A stretch of DNA of 64,000 bases from Arthrobacter glacialis (lineage in GTDB: Bacteria > Actinomycetota > Actinomycetes > Actinomycetales > Micrococcaceae): contig NZ_PPXC01000001.1 of NCBI RefSeq assembly GCF_002909445.1, positions 372,001-436,000 on the forward strand, written 5' to 3'. Shown here in pieces: positions 9,608 to 17,182 of this stretch. The notes below the pieces were generated by a model that did not search any database, had not been told where the DNA came from, and saw nothing but the letters and a program-made list of their open reading frames with translations. How positions within the stretch are numbered: position 1 is the stretch's first letter; each line of letters starts with the position of its first letter. A program made the translations under genes and the position numbers.

Positions 9608-10114
9608 TTGACTATTCAGCCTCAGCCCAAGAACCCCGCTGCAACAAACAACCCTGCAGCCAATAGCGCAGCAACAAAGCAGACCGGCACCAGCCGTGGC
9701 ACCACCACGGTGGCAGACGGCGTAGTCGCCAAGGTCGCCGGCATTGCCGCCCAGGACATCCCGGGAGTGTTTGCCCTCGGCGGTGGAGCAGCCCGGGCAC
9801 TGGGATCGCTCCGCGAGGCCGTTGGCCAGAAGGATCTCACCCAGGGCGTCAGCGTCGAAGTGGGCCAGACGCAGGTTGCAGTGGATGTCACCATCGTGGT
9901 GGAATACCCGCACCCGTTGCAAAAGGTTGCCGATGCTGTCCGTGACGCCATCTACTCGGCCGTTGAGGACGTAGTGGGCATGGAAGTCACCGAAGTCAAC
10001 GTGTCCATCACGGACATCCACATCGACTCCGACGAAGCCGATGAGACGCCCGCCCAGGTCAATCGCACCGACCACGACGAGCAGCGTGAACCGCGCGGCT
10101 CCCGCGTCTCATGA
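9608..10114 (+). CDS. Asp23/Gls24 family envelope stress protein
   Basis: The start is chosen as TTG at 9608: GGAG at 9596-9599 is 8 bases upstream, while the longer GTG start at 9599 would overlap that ribosome site. The Asp23 domain runs from about residue 35 (TTTVADGVVAKVAGIAAQDIPGV) through QVAVDVTIVVEYPHPL to VTEVNVSITDIHI. The N-terminal 30 residues are Pro/Asn/Thr-rich and disordered, and the tail is acidic. Family proteins gather under the membrane through the AmaP anchor and are induced by alkaline or envelope stress. The gene opens a five-gene run with 4-base overlaps. Confidence 0.88.
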   Translation: MTIQPQPKNPAATNNPAANSAATKQTGTSRGTTTVADGVVAKVAGIAAQDIPGVFALGGGAARALGSLREAVGQKDLTQGVSVEVGQTQVAVDVTIVVEYPHPLQKVADAVRDAIYSAVEDVVGMEVTEVNVSITDIHIDSDEADETPAQVNRTDHDEQREPRGSRVS

Positions 10115-10317
10115 CCCCCGCCCAGACGGGAACGGCCGTAGCCGCCGTGCTGGCCATTAGCGCACTGGCGTTTGGCTTCTGGGCCATGCTGTTGGTGGCG
10201 ATTTTCATGGTCATCGGTGCCGTAGTGGGCGGTGCCGTGGCCGGCCGGTCATTGGGCCGCACAGTGGATCTGCGGGGCGTTGTTGATGCCCTTCGCGGGA
10301 AGCGCACCTCCTCATGA
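10111..10317 (+). CDS. Small DUF2273-like membrane protein of the Asp23 cluster
   Basis: The product has 68 residues with two hydrophobic helices (about 8-25 and 28-47) and a basic C-terminal tail (LRGKRTSS). It starts with ATGA overlapping the Asp23 stop. Small two-helix proteins of the DUF2273 kind are regular partners in Asp23/AmaP operons. The domain name is inferred from size, topology and context. Confidence 0.7.
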   Translation: MTPAQTGTAVAAVLAISALAFGFWAMLLVAIFMVIGAVVGGAVAGRSLGRTVDLRGVVDALRGKRTSS

Positions 10318-10706
10318 GTGCCGGCACGCTGGCCTCGGTGCGCGGTGACAGTCAGCAGATCCGCCCCACCACGCGTGCCGGGTACACCACTATTTCCCCA
10401 GGCACCATGACGCAACTGATCACAGCGGTTGCCGCCGAGGCCTGCAACGTCCCCAGCAAGGATGTCCGGGCCAGCCTGCGCGACGAGCAAGGACAACTCA
10501 GCGTCCAGCTCGCCGTGCCCCTGGCTCTATGGGACCCCGCGCGGATGGGGAACGACGGCGGCACCATCTTTGAGCGGGCGGCTGCGGCTAGGGCGCTGGT
10601 TGCCGCACGCATTCAAGAGCTTGCCGGAACCGATGTGCGGCGGGTGGACATCCGCTACACCGGCATTCATGGCCAGGACCACAGAAAAGTCAGGAGAGTC
10701 CAGTGA
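10314..10706 (+). CDS. Asp23-like protein of the envelope-stress cluster
   Basis: The product has 130 residues. Its pattern is that of a divergent Asp23 domain: an early helix (MTQLITAVAAEACNV), a beta pair (DEQGQLSVQLAVPLAL), a second helix and a final strand (VRRVDIRYTGIHG). No membrane segment is seen. It overlaps both neighbours by 4 bases, so it is translationally coupled. Assignment rests on pattern and place, not on a strong motif. Confidence 0.65.
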   Translation: MSAGTLASVRGDSQQIRPTTRAGYTTISPGTMTQLITAVAAEACNVPSKDVRASLRDEQGQLSVQLAVPLALWDPARMGNDGGTIFERAAAARALVAARIQELAGTDVRRVDIRYTGIHGQDHRKVRRVQ

Positions 10707-11347
10707 GTAATGCGCCAGCAAGCAAGGCACCAGCAAAATTGCAACGAGCTGTGCGCCGGCTGGGCCTGCGCGAAACCCACTCCAGCAGGGCGGCCCTTTC
10801 GATCGTTACCGCGGCGGTGCTGGTGGCAGTGTTGGTGTGGCTGATGGTGGAGATGGTCCTCTCGGCCACGGGAAATGCAGCTCTGCTGATGTCCCCGGCT
10901 GAGCTTGCAAGGCGCACAGCCACCGTTGCCACGGAAACTATCCCGGGTGCCCTGGTGGCAGCCGGTACGGTGCTGGCAGTTCTGGGCATAGCCTTGCTGG
11001 CGGCAGCCGTAGTGCCAGGGCGCAAAGCACGGCACATCATGGGAAACCCCGGGGGAACCAGCAACCCGCGTTCTGCCGTGGTGGTTGACAGCGAAGTGTT
11101 GGCAGCGGCAGTTTCCCGGATCGCCCGCACGGTGGCCAAGATAGCGCCGGAACAAGTGTCCAGCAGCGTTGGGCGCAAGCGTATCGACGTTGTGCTCCAG
11201 CCGGGCTCCGGCCTGGCAGCGGACGCGGATAGCGTCAAGGAAGCCGTGGAACGTGAAGTGGCCGGCTACGGACTTCGCCGTCCACTGGCGGTCACCGTGT
11301 CCACTCCGCAGACCAAAGCGAGCCTGCACCAGGCGGTGGGCGCATGA
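10703..11347 (+). CDS. Two-helix membrane protein with Asp23-like C-terminal domain (DUF6286-like)
   Basis: The GTG start overlaps the previous stop, and AGGAGA lies just before it. There are two membrane helices (about residues 33-52 and 82-104), each close to basic residues, then a cytosolic C-terminal domain with RKRIDVVLQPGSGL and a final VTVST strand, like the beta pattern of Asp23 proteins. It is probably a second membrane anchor beside AmaP. The name DUF6286 is recalled from similar actinobacterial clusters and needs checking. Confidence 0.65.
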   Translation: MSNAPASKAPAKLQRAVRRLGLRETHSSRAALSIVTAAVLVAVLVWLMVEMVLSATGNAALLMSPAELARRTATVATETIPGALVAAGTVLAVLGIALLAAAVVPGRKARHIMGNPGGTSNPRSAVVVDSEVLAAAVSRIARTVAKIAPEQVSSSVGRKRIDVVLQPGSGLAADADSVKEAVEREVAGYGLRRPLAVTVSTPQTKASLHQAVGA

Positions 11348-11961
11348 ACGGCACCCGCCGCGGACTGAACCGCACGCTTCTGGCCTTGCTGGGCCTGCTG
11401 CTCATCGCAGCCGCAGGCCTGGGAATACTTGCCGGCACCAGCAGGGGATTCGCCCTGTCCTGGACCGAGGCCGGCATGGACGTCTGGGCCCGCATCCAGG
11501 AACGGCTGGGTGCGGCCCGGATACCCGGAACAGAGATCAGCTGGTGGACAGTTGCTGTGTTTTCGCTGCTTCTGTTCGCCACCGTGCTGCTGGTGTGCTG
11601 GATTGCCTCGCAGGGGACCGGCCGCAGCAACCAGGTGGCACAGATGCAAAGCGAGGCAGGGGACACCACTGTGGACACTGCCGTGGTGAGCCAAGCCGTG
11701 AAGGCTGCCTTGGCACAGAATACCCACGTGCTGTCAACGTCCCTGCAGTCCTGGAAAACCAAGGGCGGCTCCGGAATCACAGGCACCGGGCTGAAACTCA
11801 GTGTCCAGGCCCGCAAGGGAGCCTCACCGGTGGAACTGGCCAACGACGTCGAACATCTGGTCACGGAAATCGACGCGCTGCTGGGCACCCAAATCCCGGT
11901 GCTGGTCCGCATCACGTCCGGCACCCGCAGTAAATTTGCCCGCAGCGAACGCGTGGCGTAA
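11344..11961 (+). CDS. amaP: AmaP-like alkaline shock membrane anchor protein
   Basis: The protein has 205 residues and two membrane helices (about 10-30 and 66-88), separated by a loop with W-x-x-x-x-x-R typical of AmaP. The cytosolic part ends with an Asp23-like fold (LKLSVQARKGASPVELANDVEHL). In staphylococci AmaP tethers Asp23 to the membrane. It closes the five-gene overlapping run, starting 4 bases inside the previous gene. Confidence 0.8.
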   Translation: MNGTRRGLNRTLLALLGLLLIAAAGLGILAGTSRGFALSWTEAGMDVWARIQERLGAARIPGTEISWWTVAVFSLLLFATVLLVCWIASQGTGRSNQVAQMQSEAGDTTVDTAVVSQAVKAALAQNTHVLSTSLQSWKTKGGSGITGTGLKLSVQARKGASPVELANDVEHLVTEIDALLGTQIPVLVRITSGTRSKFARSERVA

Positions 11962-11999
11962 GAAAATAACCCTATGCAGCAATCAATAAGGAGTACATT

Positions 12000-12227
12000 A
12001 TGGGACTGAATGAGAAGATCAGCAACAGTGCAGAAAAGGGACTCGGCGCGACCAAGGAAAAGGCTGGCCACGTGTTGGGCAACCCGGATCTGGAACAGGA
12101 GGGCCGCGTGGATCAGGCATCAGCGTCGACCAAGCAGGCTGGCGAAAAGATCAAGGACGCGGCCGGCGAGGTAGGCGGGGACATCAAGAGTGCCGCCCAG
12201 AAACTCAAAGACGGCTTCAACAAGTAA
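12000..12227 (+). CDS. CsbD-family stress protein
   Basis: The product has 75 residues, is highly charged and lacks cysteine and membrane segments. It has the CsbD pattern: an N-terminal NEKISNSAEKGLGATKEKAG followed by Lys/Asp/Gln-rich amphipathic repeats (KQAGEKIKDAAGEVG). Such small proteins are made under general stress and their role is unsettled. AAGGAG lies 9 bases before the ATG. The gene follows the Asp23 run by 38 bases and is probably in the same regulon. Confidence 0.88.
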   Translation: MGLNEKISNSAEKGLGATKEKAGHVLGNPDLEQEGRVDQASASTKQAGEKIKDAAGEVGGDIKSAAQKLKDGFNK

Positions 12228-12266
12228 CTAGCTTGAACTCGCAAATAACCGAACGAGGAGAACATC

Positions 12267-12524
12267 ATGGGTTTCTTTAGTTTCATTCTTCTGGGCCTCA
12301 TTGTGGGCGTCATCGTCAAAGCCGTCATGCCGGGCAAGGTGGGCGGCGGTTGGGTCACCAGCATCATCTTGGGTGTTGTTGGCGCCATTGTTGGCGGTTT
12401 CCTGGGAACGCTCATCTTCCGCACGGATCTGGGCTCCTTCTTCGACATCCGGACGTGGCTGCTGTCCATCGGCGGCGGTCTTGTGGTTGCAGCAGGGTAC
12501 GGCGCCATCAAGGGCCGCAACTAA
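12267..12524 (+). CDS. GlsB/YeaQ/YmgE-family stress membrane protein
   Basis: The product has 85 residues with three glycine-rich hydrophobic helices: LGLIVGVIVKAVMPGKVGGG, TSIILGVVGAIVGGFLG and LLSIGGGLVVAAGYG. This is the transglycosylase-associated (GlsB/YeaQ) family, a regular companion of Asp23/Gls24 genes. GAGGAG precedes the ATG. A perfect hairpin terminator follows, separating this gene from the sigma factor. Confidence 0.9.
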   Translation: MGFFSFILLGLIVGVIVKAVMPGKVGGGWVTSIILGVVGAIVGGFLGTLIFRTDLGSFFDIRTWLLSIGGGLVVAAGYGAIKGRN

Positions 12525-12531
12525 ACACCGT

Positions 12532-12576
12532 GCAGCATTGGCCGGCAGGAGCTTCCGTTCTGCCGGCCAATGCTGC
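12532..12576 (+). terminator. Terminator after the GlsB gene
   Basis: Perfect 17-bp arms (GCAGCATTGGCCGGCAG at 12532-12548 and its complement at 12560-12576) around an 11-base loop. No long T run follows, so it may be partly leaky. Confidence 0.65.
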
Positions 12577-12661
12577 GCATGGGCTCATCGTTGTCCATGG
12601 GGGCAACGCTGTTGAGCACCGAGCACGGACATGGCGGGGACATCAAGAGAGGCCAATACCG

Positions 12662-13231
12662 GTGACACGATTACACAATCCAACGGGCAAGCTCGCCGAC
12701 GCCCCTGACGCTGTTCTGGCGGAGCGGGCCGGCGACGGCGATGTGGCCGCATTTGAGGCCCTGGCCCGGCGGCATGGACCGCTGATGCGGGCCTATGCCC
12801 GGCGCCTTGCCCGGACCTACGACGAGGCCGACGACGTAGTGCAGGACGCGCTGATCACGGCGTGGAAGGACATTGGGTCTCTGCAGGACGGGACAGCGGT
12901 AAAAGCGTGGCTGATGCGGATCGTGGGGCGTCGGGCGGTGGATGCGGGCCGGCGTCGAAAGTCCCATGGGAATGTGGACGAGCAGCCGGAGACGGCCGAC
13001 AAGGCTCCCACTCCCGATCAGGCGGCCGTTGCGGGCTCCGCGCGGCAGGCGTTGAGTACTGCGCTGGCCCGGCTGCCCGAGGAACAACGACGATGTTGGG
13101 TCTTGAAGGAATTTGGTGGGCAGTCCTATGAGGAAATTGCCGAGGCGCTGGGCATCAGTGCCGCCAGTGTTCGTGGCCGGCTGGCCAGGGCACGGACAAC
13201 GCTTGTGAAGGAAATGGAGGAATGGCGATGA
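12662..13231 (+). CDS. ECF-type RNA polymerase sigma factor
   Basis: The GTG start at 12662 (189 residues) is preceded by AGAGAGG, and no in-frame ATG gives a better start. Region 2 is present: AFEALARRHGPLMRAYARRL and YDEADDVVQDALITAWKDI, with the usual DxVQD core. Region 4 is RLPEEQRRCWVLKEFGGQSYEEIAEALGISAASVRGRLARART, a helix-turn-helix for the -35 box. The gene overlaps the next one, which carries an anti-sigma-like zinc motif. It probably drives the envelope-stress genes around it, though the target promoters are not identified. Confidence 0.93.
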   Translation: MTRLHNPTGKLADAPDAVLAERAGDGDVAAFEALARRHGPLMRAYARRLARTYDEADDVVQDALITAWKDIGSLQDGTAVKAWLMRIVGRRAVDAGRRRKSHGNVDEQPETADKAPTPDQAAVAGSARQALSTALARLPEEQRRCWVLKEFGGQSYEEIAEALGISAASVRGRLARARTTLVKEMEEWR

Positions 13232-13839
13232 ACCACACGCAAGATTGCGGCAGGCACATCGAAGACCTCAGTGATTACCTGGACACTGGCGCCTCCCCGG
13301 ACGCAGAACACATTGACCACTGCCCGCAATGCCAGGCGCGGCTGGCGGGGCTTCGCAGCCTCAATGCTGCGGCCATGGAGTTGCTGGACGACGACGTGGC
13401 CAGCGCAAGTGCCGGGGATACAGGTTGGTTGGATGGCATCTTGGCAAACTTGAAGCTGGAGACCCGGGCCGGACGGTCCATTCCCTTGGAAGGCGGCGAT
13501 ATGGAGGACTTGAGCGCGACTGAAGGCTCAGTCATTGCCATGGTTCGCGCCGTGGGAGACTCCCTGGGCGGGGTGCTCATTGGGCGCTGCCGGCTTGAGG
13601 GTGATGTGAGCGTCCCCGGTGCGCCCGTGGAAGTGAACATTAACGTCTCAGCCCGTTACGGCTACCAGCTGCCGTCGCTGGCGCAGGAACTGCGGGAAGC
13701 TGTTTTGGCGCAAATTTTGGTACAAACTGAACTGAATATTGCAGCCGTCAACGTGGCATTCACCGACATGCGCCCGCCATTGGGGGACGGTACCCGGAAT
13801 GCAGAGGCGCCTGAAAGCACAGAAGAGGGAAAGCAGTGA
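13228..13839 (+). CDS. Putative anti-sigma factor: zinc anti-sigma motif fused to an Asp23-like domain
   Basis: The start is taken as the second ATG (13228): GGAGG at 13216-13220 is 7 bases away, and this ATG forms an ATGA overlap with the sigma gene. Residues 1-45 look like a zinc anti-sigma domain: H28-x3-C32-x2-C35 (HIDHCPQC), with C7 and H10 upstream. After an acidic linker, residues of about 95-175 resemble Asp23/Gls24: a beta pair ending in VEVNINVSARYGYQLP, a helix QELREAVLAQIL and a final strand VNVAFTDM. There is no membrane helix, unlike many anti-sigma factors. The role as anti-sigma is inferred from motif and coupling. Confidence 0.8.
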   Translation: MNHTQDCGRHIEDLSDYLDTGASPDAEHIDHCPQCQARLAGLRSLNAAAMELLDDDVASASAGDTGWLDGILANLKLETRAGRSIPLEGGDMEDLSATEGSVIAMVRAVGDSLGGVLIGRCRLEGDVSVPGAPVEVNINVSARYGYQLPSLAQELREAVLAQILVQTELNIAAVNVAFTDMRPPLGDGTRNAEAPESTEEGKQ

Positions 13840-14201
13840 GCTTGGAGGAAGACATCCACAACATGGTGCTGGGTGCGGACGGGGTAGCCGCCGTGTACTC
13901 CGCGGATCCGCTCTGGCTCAATGCCGTCAAGGCGTTGGGGGCGCTGTTGGGACCAAACGGTGAGCCAGCGCCGGTGCCCTTTGTTGTGTGCACCGAGGAA
14001 GCTGGCCTGGCCGACGACGAGTCCGGTGCGGGTGCCACGCGGCCCGTCATGAGTGTCCAAGTGCGGATCGGCACCGACGGCACGCTGCCGGCGCCCGCCA
14101 CAGCGCGTTCGGTGGCGGCCCTGATACGTGCACAGGTGGCGCTGCAGCGACCCGAGGTGGATGTCAGGGCAGTGGTGGCGATCGCCGCGATCGGTTCCTG
14201 A
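13836..14201 (+). CDS. Asp23-like companion protein of the sigma operon
   Basis: The GTG start lies in a GTGA overlap with the previous stop. The product has 121 residues and no membrane segment. VMSVQVRIGTDGTLPAPATARSVAALIRAQVALQRPEVDVRAVVAIAAI follows the beta-helix-beta pattern of Asp23 domains, while the N-terminal half (GADGVAAVYSADPLWLNAVKALGALLG) is specific. It is translationally coupled to the sigma/anti-sigma pair. Function is unknown beyond membership of this operon. Confidence 0.6.
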   Translation: MSLEEDIHNMVLGADGVAAVYSADPLWLNAVKALGALLGPNGEPAPVPFVVCTEEAGLADDESGAGATRPVMSVQVRIGTDGTLPAPATARSVAALIRAQVALQRPEVDVRAVVAIAAIGS

Positions 14202-14209
14202 CCCGCTTT

Positions 14210-14282
14210 GCAACTAACCCGCAGAAAACGCCGAAAATCGCACCAAAATCGCGAATTTTCGACGTTTTCTGCGGGTTAGTTG
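14210..14282. repeat. Palindromic intergenic repeat, family A copy 3
   Basis: Full-length copy: GCAACTAACCCGCAGAAAAC at the left and its near-complement ending GCGGGTTAGTTG at the right. It lies between two convergent genes and reaches into the last codons of the pseudouridine synthase, so the TAA stop of that gene is inside the repeat. It may serve as a bidirectional terminator. Confidence 0.75.
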
Positions 14283-15208
14283 TGGTTCGGGAAGGCTGCA
14301 AGCTCCAGCTTCGAGGAGTACGTCACGGGTTCGCGGGTCAGCGGGTCAATGAAGGAAATGCTGTGGGCCAGCAGCTGTAACGGTTTGGTGTAGTCATCCG
14401 GCGCCTTTTCGTGCAGGACGGGGTAGAACGAATCGTTGAGGATCCCGATGCCTTGGGATGCCATGTGCACGCGCAACTGGTGCGTCTTGCCCGTGTGCGG
14501 GGCCAAGTCATACAGGCCAAGCTTCTCGCCTGTAGATTCATCCACGCGCGTGTCCATGAGCTCAATCCGGGTTTCGGCGTTGGGCTCGCCGGGAACTTCC
14601 TGGGCTAATAGGTAGGTGCGCGATTTGATCATGCGGCTGTGCACCACCAACGGCAGTTCCAGGTCTTCGCGGACGGGTGCCACTGCGCGGTACGTCTTTT
14701 GGATGCGCCGCTTCTCAAACAGTGTTTGGTACTTGCCGCGGGTGTCCGGGTTGGCCGAGAACAGCAGCACTCCGGCGGTCATCCTGTCCAGCCGGTGCAT
14801 GGGCACCAGCTCGGGCAAATCCAGGAGCACCCGCAAACGCACCAGCGCCGATTCCTGCACGTACATGCCCCCGGGCGTGGTGGGCAAAAAGTGCGGCTTG
14901 TCCACCACAACAAGGTCGTCGTCGTGGTGTAACACGGACAGTTCCACGGGCAGGCGTTCTTCCACGGGGACTTCGCGGTAGTACCAAATGAACATGTGCT
15001 GGTTCAGCGGTGTTGCGGGGGTGATAATTTCGCCGTCCAGCGCCATGACTTCGCCGCGTTCAAACCTGTCCACAATCCCGGCCGGGTCAACATGGCCGAA
15101 CTTTTCCAGCACAAACTCCATGGCTGTTGTCCAGGGACCCTCATCGGGGATGCGCACGCGGGTGGCATTGACGCCATTGCGCACGGGAAGGGGAGATTTC
15201 ATCACCAT
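14276..15208 (-). CDS. RluA-family pseudouridine synthase
   Basis: The protein has 310 residues. The catalytic motif HRLDRMTAG (about residue 138) carries the aspartate common to the RluA family, and LAPHTGKTHQLRVHMASQGIGILND is the conserved second motif. LSVLHHDDDLVVVDKPHFLPTTPGG begins the catalytic domain. The N-terminal region is not a canonical S4 domain. The enzyme isomerises uridine in rRNA or tRNA, and the target site cannot be deduced. The first two ATGs are 6 bases apart and neither has a strong ribosome site. Confidence 0.9.
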   Translation of the reverse strand: MVMKSPLPVRNGVNATRVRIPDEGPWTTAMEFVLEKFGHVDPAGIVDRFERGEVMALDGEIITPATPLNQHMFIWYYREVPVEERLPVELSVLHHDDDLVVVDKPHFLPTTPGGMYVQESALVRLRVLLDLPELVPMHRLDRMTAGVLLFSANPDTRGKYQTLFEKRRIQKTYRAVAPVREDLELPLVVHSRMIKSRTYLLAQEVPGEPNAETRIELMDTRVDESTGEKLGLYDLAPHTGKTHQLRVHMASQGIGILNDSFYPVLHEKAPDDYTKPLQLLAHSISFIDPLTREPVTYSSKLELAAFPNHN

Positions 15209-15337
15209 TCAAGGGTACCGACGGTTCGTCATGGCGCTGACCATGCCCCTGACAACTGTGCGGATGCTCCAAAGCACGGGGCCGCCCGCACCCGCTGATC
15301 GCCTAGGCTGGAAGCAACACTGCCGGAAGGACTGTCT

Positions 15338-15991
15338 GTGTCTGATCAATTCATCGCACACCCCTCACGCCGGATGGTGGTGGCAGGCGCCCTGGCCGTG
15401 CTCGGACCGGCCCTCGCCGGATGCGGATTCTCGGTCCGCAAGTCAAGCGGACCACCCGACTTCACCCCGGAGGAGTTGGTGGACAACGCCGAACTCTCCA
15501 CCCTTGACGAGCTCGGGATCGCCCGGGCCAAGGCATCACGGTCCCTCCGCCTGGACTTTCGCGCCGGGTCCATCGCCAAGTCCGACGTCGGGCTGCCGGA
15601 CACAGCGTATGGCCCCGACGTCATCGCCAACGAAGGGGAGAAACTTCGGCTGACCATCGCGGGAAGCAGCGGCACGCTCGAGGCAGACACCAACCATGTT
15701 CGCTTCGTGACAACAGACAGCAGCCCGGTGTTGGATGTTGTCCACTATTTCCTGACGGCAGAAACTCTTGACGAATATGTGGCATTGTTGCGAGATGCCG
15801 TGCACAGTTACGGCCTTGACTCAGACCCGGTGCAACGCTGGATTACCAGCACTCAAGAGGAGCCCGGCAAGAAGTCAAGCTATGCCGTTGGTGTCGGGAA
15901 AGCCTTGGGGTTCAACGTTGAATACGATCTCCGCTACGACGGCAGCAAGACCACGCAGGTCATCATTGTGGGCGTTTCAAAACTGACATGA
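15338..15991 (+). CDS. Predicted lipoprotein of unknown function
   Basis: The GTG start has GGAAGG 7 bases upstream. The signal peptide has twin arginines (SRRMVVAGA), a hydrophobic core and the lipobox LAGC near residue 29, so export by Tat and lipid attachment are likely. The mature 188 residues contain no cysteine after the lipobox. They show mixed alpha/beta segments (LRLTIAGSSGTLEADTNHVRFV; YDLRYDGSKTTQVIIVGVS). No family is recognised. It stands between a divergent pseudouridine synthase and an MDMPI-type gene. Confidence 0.75.
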   Translation: MSDQFIAHPSRRMVVAGALAVLGPALAGCGFSVRKSSGPPDFTPEELVDNAELSTLDELGIARAKASRSLRLDFRAGSIAKSDVGLPDTAYGPDVIANEGEKLRLTIAGSSGTLEADTNHVRFVTTDSSPVLDVVHYFLTAETLDEYVALLRDAVHSYGLDSDPVQRWITSTQEEPGKKSSYAVGVGKALGFNVEYDLRYDGSKTTQVIIVGVSKLT

Positions 15992-16055
15992 CCAGGCAGC
16001 TGCCTTCAGCGGATGTTGCTGGCGGCCCCGACATTGAAATAAGGAATCCGGAACC

Positions 16056-16706
16056 ATGGCAAAACCCTTGGACAGCACATTGTGGGCCCTTGCGCATGCT
16101 GAGCGTGCGGCCCTGGCTGACGATTTGGCCGGACTCACCACTGAGCAATGGCATCTGCACACGCTGTGCGGGCAGTGGGATGTTGAACAGGTGGTTGCGC
16201 ATCTGAGTGCGGCGGCGAGCGTGGGCCAGTGGCAATGGATGCGCAGCATGCTGGGTGCGCGCTTTCGGCCTGACATCCACAATCAACGCCGTCTGCAGGA
16301 GCACCTCGGCAGCACCCCGGCTGAGACTCTTGACCGGTTCCGTGCCGTCATCAACAGCAGCCTCGCGCCATCGTCCCACACCCCGGCATACCTGGGAGAA
16401 ATCCTTGTCCACGCCCAAGACATCCGCCAACCACTAGGGCTGACCCGCACACCGTCGATTGAGGCGTTGACGCCGGTTGCGGAATTCTACGCGAGCCGCA
16501 ATTTCGCAGTGGCCAGCGGCAGCAACGCCAAAGGCCTGCAGCTGAAGGCAAACGACGGGCCCTTCGCTGCTGGTGTTGGAGCCCTGGTCACCGGGACGAC
16601 CCTGGCCCTGGTCATGGCAATGGCCGGACGCGCGCCCTACCTCGAGGAGCTGGAGGGACCCGGCGTGCAGATCCTCAAGTCACGGGTCATGGGTACCGGG
16701 CACTGA
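16056..16706 (+). CDS. Mycothiol-dependent maleylpyruvate isomerase family protein
   Basis: The protein has 216 residues of the DinB-like four-helix type. WDVEQVVAHL holds the first metal-binding histidine and GEILVHAQDIRQPLG the conserved Glu and His of the second and third helices. The C-terminal segment is the SCP2-like half usual for this family. Members bind Zn and use mycothiol, the actinobacterial thiol. Substrates of most paralogues are unknown, so isomerase activity is not claimed. Confidence 0.85.
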   Translation: MAKPLDSTLWALAHAERAALADDLAGLTTEQWHLHTLCGQWDVEQVVAHLSAAASVGQWQWMRSMLGARFRPDIHNQRRLQEHLGSTPAETLDRFRAVINSSLAPSSHTPAYLGEILVHAQDIRQPLGLTRTPSIEALTPVAEFYASRNFAVASGSNAKGLQLKANDGPFAAGVGALVTGTTLALVMAMAGRAPYLEELEGPGVQILKSRVMGTGH

Positions 16707-16738
16707 CCGCCAGACGCCACCCATGGCATGATGTTGCC

Positions 16739-17182
16739 ATGGGTGATCTGGAGGTCAAACGGTTGGCCCGCGGCGACGAGGCCGTGGCCGCCGTTTTGTT
16801 TGCCATGATGGCTGCGGTCTTTGACGAGGGCAGTGCGCCGCTCTCCGAGGAATACGTGCGGAAGCTGCTCGGCACTGATTCCTTCTGGGCAATGGCGGCA
16901 TTTGACGGTGCGGACGTGGTGGGCGGCCTCACTGCCCACACCCTGCCGATGACCCGGTCCCCGTCGTCGGAGGTGTTTATTTACGATCTTGCGGTCCGCG
17001 AAGACCACCAGCGGCAGGGCGTCGCAACCCGGCTGGTGGATGAATTACGCACTGGCGCTGCCCGGATAGGCATCTACGACGTATTTGTCCCGGCCGACAA
17101 TGAGGACGCGGGTGCGTTGGAATTTTACCGAGCCCAGGGTGCTGACGCCGTACCCGTCACGTTCTTCACCTTCACACGCTAG
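16739..17182 (+). CDS. GNAT acetyltransferase, AAC(3)-I-like
   Basis: The protein has 147 residues. The acetyl-CoA site is VREDHQRQGVATRLV (motif A), preceded by the strand SSEVFIYDLAV. FWAMAAFDGADVVGGLTAHTLP and IYDLAV closely resemble the AAC(3)-I aminoglycoside 3-N-acetyltransferases as I remember them. Chromosomal relatives are common in soil actinobacteria and do not always give resistance. The 3' end overlaps the convergent nei gene by 11 bases. Confidence 0.8.
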   Translation: MGDLEVKRLARGDEAVAAVLFAMMAAVFDEGSAPLSEEYVRKLLGTDSFWAMAAFDGADVVGGLTAHTLPMTRSPSSEVFIYDLAVREDHQRQGVATRLVDELRTGAARIGIYDVFVPADNEDAGALEFYRAQGADAVPVTFFTFTR

